From Pseudomonas marincola (lineage in GTDB: Bacteria > Pseudomonadota > Gammaproteobacteria > Pseudomonadales > Pseudomonadaceae): a stretch of DNA of 64,000 nucleotides. The translations under genes were made by a program, and so were the position numbers. The stretch spans positions 1 to 64,000 of the forward strand of contig NZ_FPBC01000019.1 of NCBI RefSeq assembly GCF_900116605.1, given 5' to 3'. Below, in pieces: positions 28,060 to 37,500 of this stretch (within the stretch, counting starts at the first letter, position 1; every line of letters starts with the position of its first letter). The notes below the pieces were generated by a model, which saw nothing but the letters and a program-made list of their open reading frames with translations, did not search any database and had not been told where the DNA came from.

Positions 28060-28593
28060 ATGAAAGCCCAGCTTGAAGAGTTAATCAGCAAAATCAGTTC
28101 GGGCTGCATGCTTGCTGAAGATGTTCAGCGCATCGCCGATGAAGCGGTGCAGGCGTATGCCGATCCCGAGAAGTTTCTGGCCGCCAATCCTGATATCAAC
28201 TTTGATGACGAATTCCCCATTCCGCTGGGCGAATGGGTCGTGGCCGGCAGCCTGCCAGAGACGGTACTGTTCATGGCCGACAGCTACGACGCCCTGTTCG
28301 AGCAAGTTGTCGAATCCTTTGGCGCCGAGGTCAGCTTCGTCCTCAAACCCAAGCAACTGGTTAAAGTTGAACCGCTGAAAGCGCTGAACCGCATACAAGT
28401 GCAACTGAGCAGCCTCAGCCCTGAAACCAAGGGTTATGTGTTGGTGAGTTTCAGCGAGCCGCTGGACTACGCATTGCAAGCAGTGCTGGTTTACACCACC
28501 GACCTGCCCCGCGTGCTGGAATTGGCAGTAGAGATCGGCATATACGCAGCCCCCGCGTATGAGTCGCTCAAAGCAGAGCTGGAAGCCGAATAA
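28060..28593 (+). CDS. Conserved-looking hypothetical protein, unknown function
   Basis: 177 residues from MKAQLEELISKISSG; AGGA ten bases upstream. No domain recognised. An acidic, soluble N-terminal helical part (1-50) is followed by alternating strand/helix segments. No signal peptide or membrane helix. Codon use resembles its neighbours, so it is likely real. It stands alone between gluQ and the repeat element at 28.6 kb, with 178 bp upstream in which I see no clear promoter. Confidence 0.7.
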   Translation: MKAQLEELISKISSGCMLAEDVQRIADEAVQAYADPEKFLAANPDINFDDEFPIPLGEWVVAGSLPETVLFMADSYDALFEQVVESFGAEVSFVLKPKQLVKVEPLKALNRIQVQLSSLSPETKGYVLVSFSEPLDYALQAVLVYTTDLPRVLELAVEIGIYAAPAYESLKAELEAE

Positions 28594-28635
28594 GGCAGAC
28601 TTGGTAGTGCGGCGGTTACGGACCACACCATACCG

Positions 28636-29165
28636 ATGACCGCGCCGCGGCGAATCCCCCCAACCAAACACCCCACCGACGGAGGATGGAATCCGCGCAG
28701 CGGCTTCCGTCATGGCGGCCTGGCGGTATAACGCGGTTGGGCTGTTGTTTTGCGGGTTGCGCGAAATCCAAAGCCTGACCGCACCAGTCGCAACATCGCA
28801 ATGACGGAAACCCCGTTGGGGGCTCCATCCTCCGGCATGCCCCAACAGAAATCGTATTAATACGAGGCGCAACGCATCGAATACCGCGCCGGTGCGAATA
28901 CGCCAAACCAAACACCTCACCGGCGGAGGATGGAATCCGCGTAGCGGCTTCCGTCATGGCGGCCTGGCGGTATAACGCGGTTAGGTTGTTGTTTTGCGGG
29001 TTGCGCGAAATCCAAAGCCACACCGCGCCAGTCGCGATATTGCAATGACGGAAACCCCGTTGGGGGTTCCATCCTCCGGCACCCAATACGTAACGCATCG
29101 TTACGAGGCGCGCCGCAACCGATTACCGCGCCGGTGCGAGCACACTCAACTAAACACCCCACCGT
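28636..29165. repeat. Two tandem copies of a 244-bp REPIN-like element
   Basis: Two 153-bp cores (28681-28833 and 28925-29077) are nearly identical and lie 244 bp apart. Each begins GGAGGATGGAATCCGCG and ends in CCATCCTCC, so its ends are inverted. The left end holds a hairpin GGAATCCGC/GCGGCTTCC, the right end GGAAACCCC/GGGGGTTCC, and the inner borders read TTCCGTCAT and ATGACGGAA. A flank resembling ACCGCGCCGGTGCGA...AACACCCCACCG occurs three times (about 28638, 28886 and 29124). Two oppositely oriented hairpins around a spacer is the REPIN/BIME pattern of Pseudomonas. No gene in 28594-29181. Confidence 0.85.
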
Positions 29166-29181
29166 GTGTTTGGCCCTGTGT

Positions 29182-30351
29182 TTACATCTTTCCGGTCAGG
29201 GCATTTTCGAATATTTGCCGGTACTGCTCGCTGTTGAAGGTGATCGGGTTGGTGCCGGCGGAGGGATCGACCTCGGCCATTTTTCCGACCTGCTCCATTC
29301 GCACATCATCAATACCAATCTCGGCCAATGTATGGGCGATGCCCAATTGCTCGCGCATTTGCAGCACCCAATCCAACACGCCAGTGTAGGTCGGGCTCGG
29401 CAGGCTCAGGTAGCGGCCCATTTTGGCCATCTGGCTTTCGATGCGGCTGCGATTGGCATGCAACACATACGGCATCAACACCGCATTCAACAGGCCATGA
29501 TGGGCGTCGTACAGGGCTCCCAACGGGTGCGCCAGTGCATGCATTGCGCCGAGGCCGCGTTGGAATGCGGTGGCGCCCATGCTCGAGGCCACCAGCATCT
29601 GCAAACGCGCCTCGACATCATTGCCTTGCGCCACCGCGCGCGGCAGGTATTCCTGCACCAGCCGCATCCCTTCGAGGGCAATGCCCTCAGCCATCGGGTG
29701 AAACAGTGGAGAGCAGAACGCCTCCAGGCTGTGCGACAACGCATCCATGCCGGTTGCAGCGGTAATTTTGGGCGGCAGGCCAACGGTCAGTTCCGGGTCG
29801 AGTATGACCAACGCCGGCAACATGCGCGCATGGAAAATAATGCGTTTAATGTGCGCACTGTCGTCGGTGATCACCGAGGCGCGGCCGACTTCCGAGCCTG
29901 TACCGGCAGTGGTCGGCACGGCAACCACTGGCGCCATACCCGCCACATTGACCCGGTTGCAGTTATCACCGATGTCCTCAAAGTCCCACAGCGGGCGGTT
30001 TTGCCCGACCATCAGTGCAATCGCCTTGCCGGCATCCAGCGCCGAGCCGCCACCGAAGGCAATCACGCCATCGTGCCCGCCGGCCTTGAACGCGCGAACG
30101 CCTGCCTCCACGTTTTCGCCTGTGGGGTTGCCTTTGATCGCAGAGAACACATCTGCCTTGAGCCCTGCATCGCGGCATTGGGCCAGCGCCTGATCGATCA
30201 TGGGCAGCGCCGCCAGGCCGGGATCGGTGACCAGCAGCGGCGCGCTCATGCCAAGCCCTTTGCAGGCATCGGCCAGCTCGGCGATACGTCCGACTCCCAC
30301 GCGGATCGACGTCGGGTAATTCCAATTCATACGGTATTGGTCAGTATTCAT
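29182..30351 (-). CDS. Iron-containing alcohol dehydrogenase
   Basis: 389 residues, group III Fe-ADH. Nucleotide loop FGGGSALDAGKA (99-110), PTTAGTGSE (146-154), and metal ligands Asp203, His207, His271 and His285, aligned with FucO-type Asp/His/His/His spacing. Oxidises a primary alcohol to an aldehyde, or the reverse. Last gene of a six-gene minus-strand operon, 7 bp after the aldehyde dehydrogenase gene. This fits alcohol to aldehyde to acid oxidation of a glutamylated intermediate (inference). Confidence 0.92.
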   Translation of the reverse strand: MNTDQYRMNWNYPTSIRVGVGRIAELADACKGLGMSAPLLVTDPGLAALPMIDQALAQCRDAGLKADVFSAIKGNPTGENVEAGVRAFKAGGHDGVIAFGGGSALDAGKAIALMVGQNRPLWDFEDIGDNCNRVNVAGMAPVVAVPTTAGTGSEVGRASVITDDSAHIKRIIFHARMLPALVILDPELTVGLPPKITAATGMDALSHSLEAFCSPLFHPMAEGIALEGMRLVQEYLPRAVAQGNDVEARLQMLVASSMGATAFQRGLGAMHALAHPLGALYDAHHGLLNAVLMPYVLHANRSRIESQMAKMGRYLSLPSPTYTGVLDWVLQMREQLGIAHTLAEIGIDDVRMEQVGKMAEVDPSAGTNPITFNSEQYRQIFENALTGKM

Positions 30352-30358
30352 GGCGCCC

Positions 30359-31747
30359 TCACAACCGGGTCTTGAAGTGAAATGATTTAGGTCGGGTCAG
30401 GTACTCGAAACCGACACTCGACAACGTGCAGCCATGCCCTGAGTTTTTCACGCCCGTCCAGGCCAATGCCGGATCGAGATAATCACAGCGATTGAGAAAT
30501 ACGGTGCCCGCCTCGATTTGATCAGCCAGCGCCAATGCAGCATCTTCATCCTGACTGAAAATTGCGGCAGTAAGGCCGAACTCGCTGTCGTTCATCAACC
30601 GCAGCGCTTCGGCATCGTCCGCCACCTTCTGGATACCCACCACCGGCCCAAATGACTCCTCGCTCATCACGCGCATGCTGTGATCGACCCCGGTTAAAAC
30701 CTGCGGCGCCAAATACGCGGTGCCCGGCTTGTCGAGCGCAAAGTCAGCCGGATCAATATGCGCCGTGGCACCCGCCGCTACCGCCTCATTGATTTGCCCA
30801 CGCACAAACTCAGCCGCCTCAGCACGCACCAAGGGACCGAGTGTCGTCTCCGGGTCATCCGAGCGCCCCAAACGGTATTGCTTAACCAATGCCACCGCCT
30901 GCTCGACAAAGGCGTCATACAGCGAGGCGTGCACATAAATCCGTTCGATGCCGCAGCACGACTGCCCCGAGTTGAAGAACGCGCCGTCGATAGTCGTTTC
31001 AACGGCATGCGCAAGGTCTGCATCGGCGCGCACATAGGCGGGGTCTTTACCGCCCAACTCAAGCCCCGTGCTGATAAACCGGCCCGCAGCGGCCTGCTCG
31101 ACCATCGCCCCGCCCGGCACCGATCCGGTGAAGGCCACATGCTGCACCGCCGGCGCCTTGATCAACTGTTCGGTATCGGCATGGCTCAAATGCAGGTACT
31201 GAAACACCCCGCCCGGCAAGCCCGCCGCATCGAATGCGGCCACCATGCGCTCGGCACATAATGGCGTTTGCGCCGAATGTTTAAGCAGCACACTGTTACC
31301 CGCAAGCAACGCTGGCAGCACGGCATTCACCGCCGTCAGATACGGGTAATTCCAGGGCGCGATTACCAGCGCGACACCGAGCGGCTCGCGGCGGATAAAC
31401 CGGGTGAAGCCGGGCTTTTCCGGCAGTTGAATATCCGCCAGCGCGCTTTCGGCAATGTCGGCCATATAGCTTGCACGCTCGACAAACCCGCGCACCTCAC
31501 CGGCGCCATAGCGGATCGGCCGCCCCATCATCCAACACAACTCATTGGCCAGCTCGGCTTCTTGCGCACTGAAAAACTCAACGGCCTTGCGGGCAATGGC
31601 AATGCGCTTTGCCAGTGGCGTTTGCTTCCATTGGCGCTGCGCCTGTTCGGCGCGCTCCAACGCGGCGCTGATCTGCTCTGCGCTGGCAAGTTCGCGTTCA
31701 ACGTACACCGAGCCATCAATCGGGGAAATACACTGCAACTTCGCCAT
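30359..31747 (-). CDS. NAD(P)-dependent aldehyde dehydrogenase
   Basis: 462 residues; RBS AGGAG. Conserved catalytic set: Asn133 (PWNYP), Glu230 (LELGGKDP) and nucleophile Cys264 (GQSCC). Near the gamma-glutamyl-aminobutyraldehyde / succinate-semialdehyde type in length. The neighbours (glutamine-synthetase-like ligase and Fe-ADH) suggest a gamma-glutamyl-aldehyde substrate. Operon position five of six. Confidence 0.93.
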   Translation of the reverse strand: MAKLQCISPIDGSVYVERELASAEQISAALERAEQAQRQWKQTPLAKRIAIARKAVEFFSAQEAELANELCWMMGRPIRYGAGEVRGFVERASYMADIAESALADIQLPEKPGFTRFIRREPLGVALVIAPWNYPYLTAVNAVLPALLAGNSVLLKHSAQTPLCAERMVAAFDAAGLPGGVFQYLHLSHADTEQLIKAPAVQHVAFTGSVPGGAMVEQAAAGRFISTGLELGGKDPAYVRADADLAHAVETTIDGAFFNSGQSCCGIERIYVHASLYDAFVEQAVALVKQYRLGRSDDPETTLGPLVRAEAAEFVRGQINEAVAAGATAHIDPADFALDKPGTAYLAPQVLTGVDHSMRVMSEESFGPVVGIQKVADDAEALRLMNDSEFGLTAAIFSQDEDAALALADQIEAGTVFLNRCDYLDPALAWTGVKNSGHGCTLSSVGFEYLTRPKSFHFKTRL

Positions 31748-31834
31748 ACATCACTCCTGATAAATACCGCATACGGCGCCACAACCTTGCTCGGCGCCAC
31801 GGGTTAAGGGCCGCAACAGCGGTCAGCGGCTTCG

Positions 31835-33208
31835 CTAGATAATCTCGAAGTAGCGATCCAGCTCCCAGTCGCTGACATGGCGGCGATACTCGCGTTCCTC
31901 CCATTCGCGGCTGGCGGCAAAGTGCTCAACGAAAGCATCGCCAAACAACTCACGCGCCGCCGTCGAGGCCTTCAGTCGCTGAGCCGCATCCCACAAGGTT
32001 CTGGGCAGAGCCAATTCGGCAGGATGCTGCTGATCGTAGGCATTACCGACTACCGGGTCGGTGGGTTGCCACTTGTGCATGATCCCGTAGAGCCCGGAAG
32101 CGAGCGCCACCGACAACGCCAGATACGGATTACCGTCCGCCGCGCCAAGGCGGTATTCCTGACGTTGGGATTTGTCACTGCCGGGAATCACGCGCAATGC
32201 AGCTGTGCGATTTTCCACGCCCCAGGTCGCATCAGTTGGCGCCCAGAAGCCGGGAATCATCCGCCGATAGCTGTTCAGCGTGGGCGCAACCATGCACAGG
32301 AACTCCGGCATCAGCCGTTGCTGACCGGCCAGAAAATGCCGCTGAATCTCGCTCATGCCGTGTTCTTGGTTGGCGTCGTAAAAAGCTGATTTGTCGCTGC
32401 TGCTATCGCGCAGCGACACATGGATATGCCCGCTCTGGCCCGGATATTTTCCCGACCATTTGGCCATGAACGTCGCCATCAGCCCGTTGCGCTGGGCCAG
32501 TACTTTCATGAAGGTTTTAAACAGCGCGGCTTTGTCTGCCGCCGCTTCGGCGCGATCCACTGCGATTGCCGCCTCAAGCACACCGGGGCCGGTTTCGGTG
32601 TGCAGGCCTTCGATTGGAAAATCCATCAGCTCGGCCATTTCGAGAATCTGGTGATACAACTCGGCATGTACCGAGTTGCGGATCATCGAATAACCGAACC
32701 AGTCCGGGGTGAACGGTTTGAGATTACGAAAGCCTTTCTCGCGCGCCGACTCCGGCGTTTCATCGAACATGAAGAACTCGTACTCAAGCGCAGCAAAGGG
32801 CTCAAAACCCATGGCCTGACAGCGCTCGATAACCCGGCGCAAAGTGCCGCGCGGGCAAACCGCCTCCGCTTGCTGGTCGAACTCGGCGAGAAACAGCAGC
32901 ATGCCGTTTTCGAACGGCAGCTCACGGCAACTGGACGGAATAATGCGCACCGGCGCATCGGGATAGCCGGTGTGCCAGCCGGTGTATTGGGCGTTGTCGT
33001 AGAGCTGGTCTTTAACATCCCAGCCCAGCACCACATCGCAGAAAGCGAAACCGCTGTGCAATGAGGAGAAGAATTTGGAGCGGCTCATGTACTTGCCGCG
33101 CATGACCCCATCGTTATCGAACAACCCAACTTTCACATGACTCAAACCCCGTTCTTCGATGATCCGTTTGGCATCTTCAAGGGTCTTTACATCCCGCGGA
33201 TTAAGCAT
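31835..33208 (-). CDS. Glutamine-synthetase-like gamma-glutamyl-amine ligase
   Basis: 457 residues from MLNPRDVKTLE, with AGAGG upstream. An ATG 14 codons earlier is unlikely. GS fold: N-terminal beta-grasp (about 15-105), then the catalytic domain with ALEYEFFMFD (metal Glu), ETGPGVLEAAI, SGHIHVSL and NRTAALRVIPG. It lacks the GlnA C-terminal adenylylation loop and resembles the PuuA/PauA/IpuC/GlnA4 ligases that glutamylate amines rather than ammonia. Specific amine not deducible. Follows the TRAP genes on the same strand. Confidence 0.88.
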   Translation of the reverse strand: MLNPRDVKTLEDAKRIIEERGLSHVKVGLFDNDGVMRGKYMSRSKFFSSLHSGFAFCDVVLGWDVKDQLYDNAQYTGWHTGYPDAPVRIIPSSCRELPFENGMLLFLAEFDQQAEAVCPRGTLRRVIERCQAMGFEPFAALEYEFFMFDETPESAREKGFRNLKPFTPDWFGYSMIRNSVHAELYHQILEMAELMDFPIEGLHTETGPGVLEAAIAVDRAEAAADKAALFKTFMKVLAQRNGLMATFMAKWSGKYPGQSGHIHVSLRDSSSDKSAFYDANQEHGMSEIQRHFLAGQQRLMPEFLCMVAPTLNSYRRMIPGFWAPTDATWGVENRTAALRVIPGSDKSQRQEYRLGAADGNPYLALSVALASGLYGIMHKWQPTDPVVGNAYDQQHPAELALPRTLWDAAQRLKASTAARELFGDAFVEHFAASREWEEREYRRHVSDWELDRYFEII

Positions 33209-33306
33209 GGCGACCTCTGTTATTGTTGTTGAGGCTTTCCTTAAAAACACCCGCGCTGTTTCTTCCTGAAAGCAGCGCAGGAAATCGGCCGTCGTGGCAA
33301 GACGGA

Positions 33307-34356
33307 TTAACGGTAAGGCGAGCCAGCCTTGGCCATCAAAGCGTTGTACTTCTTGAAGATATCCACAACCTTGGCGCAGCGTGGGCTGGTCTTGGCGATT
33401 TCATCCCAGAACACTTGCGCCTCATCCTCTACGGTTTTCCACTCGGCAGCCGGAATGGATGTCAGCTGCAATTTGCTGCCCTCAACCCGCAGTGCCGCCT
33501 CTCCCCCCCAATACCAGTGCTGGCGGTAGTAGTTGGAGCTGTCCATGCACAGTTTGAACAGGGTTTTCAGGTGCTCGGGCACCTCGTCCCATTTGTCCGA
33601 GTTGGCAAAGTAGGAGCCGCACCACGCGCCGGAGATGTTGTTGGTCAGGAAATACTTGGTGACGTTGGCCCAGCCGACCGTGTAATCCTCGGTAATACCG
33701 GACCAGGCAATGCCGTCCAATTCGCCGGTCTGGATCGCCACTTCAACGTCTTCCCAAGGCAGCGTCACCGGTACCACGCCGAAACGCGAGAGGAACTTGC
33801 CGGCGGTTGGAAAGGTGAAAATGCGCTTGCCCTTGAGGTCAGCAAGGCTGTTCACCGGCTCGACCGTGGCAAAGTTGCACGGGTCCCAGGCGCCTGCCCC
33901 GAGCCAGGTAACACCTTCGACTTCGCCGTAGGCTTCGGCCCAGATTTCATTGAGCCCGTACTTTTCAAACAGTACTGGCACATCGAGGCTGTAACGCGTT
34001 GCAAAGGGGAAGTAGCCGCCAAACACGGCGATATCCACAGGCGCGGCAATCGAGTCGTCATCACTCTGCACCGCGTCGATGGTGCCGCGCTGCATCGCGC
34101 GAAACAGCTCGCCGGTTGGCACCAACTGGTCGGCGAAGTACAACTGGATTTCCATCTGGCCATCGGCGGCTTTGTTGAAGGCGTCAATCGAAGGTTTAAT
34201 CACATGCTCGGCCAATGCCGGGCCGGCATAGGTTTGCAGCCGCCAGGTGATTTTTTTCGCCTCGGCGGCATAGATGTGTGCAGAACCCAAAGCGGTCGCG
34301 CCCACCGCGCCAGTGGTGACGGCGGCATTTTTAAGAAAACTGCGTCTAGTAGTCAT
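33307..34356 (-). CDS. TRAP transporter substrate-binding protein (DctP family)
   Basis: 349 residues. A twin-arginine signal RRSFLK (4-9) with a hydrophobic run ending IYAAEA suggests export via Tat. Full DctP fold: ITWRLQTYAGPALAEHVI, YFADQLVPTGELFRAMQRG and LKGKRIFTFPTAGKFLSRFG, the last holding the Arg that usually binds a substrate carboxylate. Class resembles the alpha-keto-acid / mannitol branch of TRAP binders. Third gene of the operon after dctQ and dctM. Confidence 0.92.
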   Translation of the reverse strand: MTTRRSFLKNAAVTTGAVGATALGSAHIYAAEAKKITWRLQTYAGPALAEHVIKPSIDAFNKAADGQMEIQLYFADQLVPTGELFRAMQRGTIDAVQSDDDSIAAPVDIAVFGGYFPFATRYSLDVPVLFEKYGLNEIWAEAYGEVEGVTWLGAGAWDPCNFATVEPVNSLADLKGKRIFTFPTAGKFLSRFGVVPVTLPWEDVEVAIQTGELDGIAWSGITEDYTVGWANVTKYFLTNNISGAWCGSYFANSDKWDEVPEHLKTLFKLCMDSSNYYRQHWYWGGEAALRVEGSKLQLTSIPAAEWKTVEDEAQVFWDEIAKTSPRCAKVVDIFKKYNALMAKAGSPYR

Positions 34357-34493
34357 GCGGTGCTCTCCGTAGTGTCAAGGCACATCAGGCCGCTTCAGCT
34401 CATGGCTGGCGGCACTTATCCGGGCCTGAATACTGCACAGCCCCGGTTCGATGGCACACCACTACTTAAGGCGCGCCGGATTCATTGATCCGT

Positions 34494-35819
34494 CTATCTG
34501 GCGTAATGCCACTGCGGCAACCAAAGCGCCAGTTGCGGAAAGACCATCACCAACACCAAGGCCAGCACCATGATCAAAACAAAGGGTGTGACCGAGACGT
34601 AGATGTCGCGCAGGGTGATTTCGGGCGGGGCCATCGCCCGCATCAGGAACAGGTTGTAGCCAAACGGCGGCGTCATGTAGGCGATTTGACAGGTGATGGT
34701 GTACAGCACGCCGTACCACACCAGATCAAAACCCAGCGCGCCCACCAACGGCACGTAAAGCGGTGCGACGATCACCAGCATGGCGGTGTCATCAAGGAAC
34801 ATGCCCATGATGATGAACGACACTTGCATCAGGATAAGCACCTGCCACGGGCTCATTTCCAGACGATCGACGAAGAACGCTTCAATCGCCTTCACCGCGC
34901 CCAGGCCATCGAATACCGCGCCGAAGCACAGCGCCGCCAGAATGATCCACATGAACATGCAACTGATGCCCAGCGTTTTGCGCAGGGTCTCTTCCATGAC
35001 ATGCCGATTTATCCGCCCCTTAAACAACGCCGCCAGGGTCGCAGCCGTGGCACCGACCGCCGAGCTTTCGACCAGGCTGGTGATACCCATCAGAAACAGG
35101 CCGGTCATGCTGAAGAAGATAAACAGCGGCACAACCCCGGCCTTGAGCAGACTGAAGCGCTCCGCCCAGGTGATTTGTGCGCGTTCCTCACGGCTCAGCG
35201 CCGGCCCCAGCTCCGGCTGCAAACGACAACGAATGGCGATATAGAGGATAAACAACCCGGCCATAAGCAGGCCGGGAAACACCCCGGCAAGCCATAACTG
35301 GCCGACCGGTTGGCGCGCGATCATGCCGTACAGCACCAGCACCACACTGGGCGGAATAAGAATACCCAAGGAACTGCCGGCCTGAATAACCCCGGTGACC
35401 ATGATCTTGTCGTAGCCGCGTCGCAGCAGTTCGGGCAAGGCGATACTGGCGCCAATCGCCATGCCGGCCACACTCAGGCCGTTCATTGCCGAGATCGCCA
35501 CCATCAGGCCAATCGTGCCGACCGCCAGCCCGCCGGGCAGCGGCCCCATCCACACGTGAAACATGCGGTAGAGGTCTTCGGCAAGGCCCGACTCCGACAG
35601 CATGTAGCCCATGTACACAAAGAGCGGCAGGGTCAGCAGCGGATACCACTTCATCAATTTCATGGCGGCGCTGAACGCCACCTCGGAGCCGCCATCCCCC
35701 CACAACGCCAGCGCGGCCACCACCGCGACGAAGCCAATGGCGCCAAAAACGCGCTTGCCTGTCAGCAGCAGCACCATCATCGAGGAGAACATCAACAGGG
35801 CGATAAATTCGTAGCCCAT
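34494..35819 (-). CDS. TRAP transporter large permease (DctM family)
   Basis: 441 residues from MGYEFIALLMF, whose ATG overlaps the dctQ stop (TAATG). About twelve membrane helices. Characteristic GIVIPPS-like loop QAGSSLGILIPPSVVLVLYG and AISAMNGLSVAGMAIGAS. Carries out sodium-driven uptake with DctQ and DctP. A 137-bp space separates it from dctP. Confidence 0.92.
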   Translation of the reverse strand: MGYEFIALLMFSSMMVLLLTGKRVFGAIGFVAVVAALALWGDGGSEVAFSAAMKLMKWYPLLTLPLFVYMGYMLSESGLAEDLYRMFHVWMGPLPGGLAVGTIGLMVAISAMNGLSVAGMAIGASIALPELLRRGYDKIMVTGVIQAGSSLGILIPPSVVLVLYGMIARQPVGQLWLAGVFPGLLMAGLFILYIAIRCRLQPELGPALSREERAQITWAERFSLLKAGVVPLFIFFSMTGLFLMGITSLVESSAVGATAATLAALFKGRINRHVMEETLRKTLGISCMFMWIILAALCFGAVFDGLGAVKAIEAFFVDRLEMSPWQVLILMQVSFIIMGMFLDDTAMLVIVAPLYVPLVGALGFDLVWYGVLYTITCQIAYMTPPFGYNLFLMRAMAPPEITLRDIYVSVTPFVLIMVLALVLVMVFPQLALWLPQWHYAR

Positions 35820-36325
35820 TACAACGTCTCCCCGCGTGCAGCAGCGACGTCCTTGAAGAACGTGGCGATGGCTTGCAGCAACATCAGTGCAACGCCGATG
35901 GTCATGACTATTTTGATTGGTGCCATCGGCGGCGACCACGCGGAGTAACTGGTCTCGCTGTATTGCAGCGCGTAATGAGTCGAGGAGATCGCGCCGTAGA
36001 GCAGCATCGCCAGGTAGAAAATCAGCATCAGAATGGTGACGGCATCCACGGTAGCCCGCGTTTTCGGGCTCCAGCGGCTGTAGAGCAGGTCCATGCGTAC
36101 ATGGTCGCCGAGCTGCATCGAATAGGGCCCGCCCAGCAGGAAGTAGGCGACCATCAAAAATTGCGCAGTTTCCAGCGTCCAGGCAGCCGGATCAAAAAAG
36201 GTCTTACTGATGGAGGAGTACAGCAAAACCCCGAGCATGACGAAAATCAGGTACATGGCAAATCGTCCGATCAGACGATTAACCCGGTCTACCGTCCTGA
36301 CAAAACCGCGAATGGCCTTGTTCAT
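35819..36325 (-). CDS. TRAP transporter small permease (DctQ family)
   Basis: 168 residues with four membrane helices (about 20-40, 55-72, 92-115, 132-155). The conserved GDHVRMDLLYSRW loop is typical of DctQ. First gene of the six-gene operon dctQ-dctM-dctP-GS-ALDH-ADH. The 36326-36566 spacer must hold its promoter, but I see no clear regulator site. Confidence 0.9.
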   Translation of the reverse strand: MNKAIRGFVRTVDRVNRLIGRFAMYLIFVMLGVLLYSSISKTFFDPAAWTLETAQFLMVAYFLLGGPYSMQLGDHVRMDLLYSRWSPKTRATVDAVTILMLIFYLAMLLYGAISSTHYALQYSETSYSAWSPPMAPIKIVMTIGVALMLLQAIATFFKDVAAARGETL

Positions 36326-36566
36326 GCGATTCCCTGCAATGTGTTTTTTTACTTATCCGCTGAGCCTAGCTCAAGATCAGGCAAAGCCAACCCAAGCCAA
36401 AGACGCGCCCACAGTCCACACGCATGCACCTGCGCCAGGCGAGTGTCACTTGAGGGATTTCAGGCGCCAGCAACCGCCGGCATCAGCGCCCGCATCGCTG
36501 CATGGCGCTTGCTCCCTGCTCGAAAACGCGGGGCTTGGCTTCTGCCGCGACGCTTAAGACTTTGGT

Positions 36567-37457
36567 CTAAGCCTCTGCCGCTGCCAGTCGCTCAACATGT
36601 TCAGCAAACAGACGCAGCGGATCAGCGCCTTTGCCAACCAAGCCGAAACTCTGGTTAACGATGTCAAAATGATCCAGCGGGTAGTTGTCGCCAATCACCT
36701 TGCCCAGATGCGAACTGTAACGCCCGACCATGCCATCGCACTGGCCAACTTCGCGGGTGAAGGTTCGGGCAAACAACCGACACGCCACATTCGGGCCATC
36801 GAACAAATTGCCGCCACGGTTGGTAATACCGGGCTGCAATGTGCCGGACCATGAGTAGTAATAAACCCCGTTAACCACCTCATCGCCTTCACCGCCCCAA
36901 GTATGCGGCAAGCCCTGTGGATAACGCTGATTGAACAGCGCCACCCCTTCTGTGGTTAGCGAATGCTGCGCGGCTGCGGTGTCAAAGGGCAACCTGGGCC
37001 CACGGTAGCCGACCTCAAGTACCGTAGTAAGCCAGACAAATGCTTGCAGCAGAGCACTCACGACTCGTTCACGCCATGAGCCTGGCCGGGCATTACGCTG
37101 CAGGAAATCACCCAGTTCAGAGCCATGATTAGGCCCGGCCACTGAGGTTACTGACGCCACCAGATCCGGACGTTTGGCTGCGGCATAGCGGGCAGTGAGC
37201 GCACCTTGGCTATGCCCGAGCAAATGCACCTTGGCAGCTCCGGTACTGGCCAACACCGCGTCGATTCGCGCCAGCAGTTGCTCGCCGCGTTCCTCGGTCG
37301 AATGCACCGGCGACACCAACACCGGTATAGCCTTGGCACCGTGGCGAGCGAGCAAACGCACAATGCCGTACCAGTAGTGATAGCCCAGCAGGCTTATGAA
37401 ACCGAGCAAGCCCGGCACCAAAATCAGCGGATATCGCAGTGATTGCTTCTCGGGCAT
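36567..37457 (-). CDS. Lipase of the family I.1/I.2 alpha/beta-hydrolase type, without signal peptide
   Basis: 296 residues. Oxyanion motif PGLLGF (15-20), nucleophile Ser83 (GHSQG), Asp241 (CDGMVG) and His263 (LDHFDIVN). Cys226 and Cys240 match the structural disulfide of secreted Pseudomonas lipases. The protein starts where mature secreted lipases start (SLRYPLILVPG), and an in-frame stop lies directly before the ATG, so no signal peptide can be added. No Lif foldase gene follows. Weak RBS. It may be intracellular, or a derivative that lost its export signal. Confidence 0.88.
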   Translation of the reverse strand: MPEKQSLRYPLILVPGLLGFISLLGYHYWYGIVRLLARHGAKAIPVLVSPVHSTEERGEQLLARIDAVLASTGAAKVHLLGHSQGALTARYAAAKRPDLVASVTSVAGPNHGSELGDFLQRNARPGSWRERVVSALLQAFVWLTTVLEVGYRGPRLPFDTAAAQHSLTTEGVALFNQRYPQGLPHTWGGEGDEVVNGVYYYSWSGTLQPGITNRGGNLFDGPNVACRLFARTFTREVGQCDGMVGRYSSHLGKVIGDNYPLDHFDIVNQSFGLVGKGADPLRLFAEHVERLAAAEA

Positions 37458-37480
37458 TTAGGTTCATCCGTGTGTCAGGC

Positions 37481-37500
37481 CTGCTGATCCTTATCAGCAG
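37481..37500. other. Perfect 8-bp inverted repeat upstream of the lipase gene
   Basis: CTGCTGAT-cctt-ATCAGCAG, about 24 bp upstream of the lipase start. Could be an operator or a short hairpin; no T-run. Function unassigned. Confidence 0.35.

Noticed and set aside
28081-29162. Minus-strand frames over the 28.6-29.1 kb repeats
   Set aside because: They repeat the same 50-residue stretch because they run through the tandem REPIN-like element; not genes.
29134-30375. 413-codon plus-strand frame
   Set aside because: Antisense to the iron-dependent alcohol dehydrogenase with intact metal ligands.
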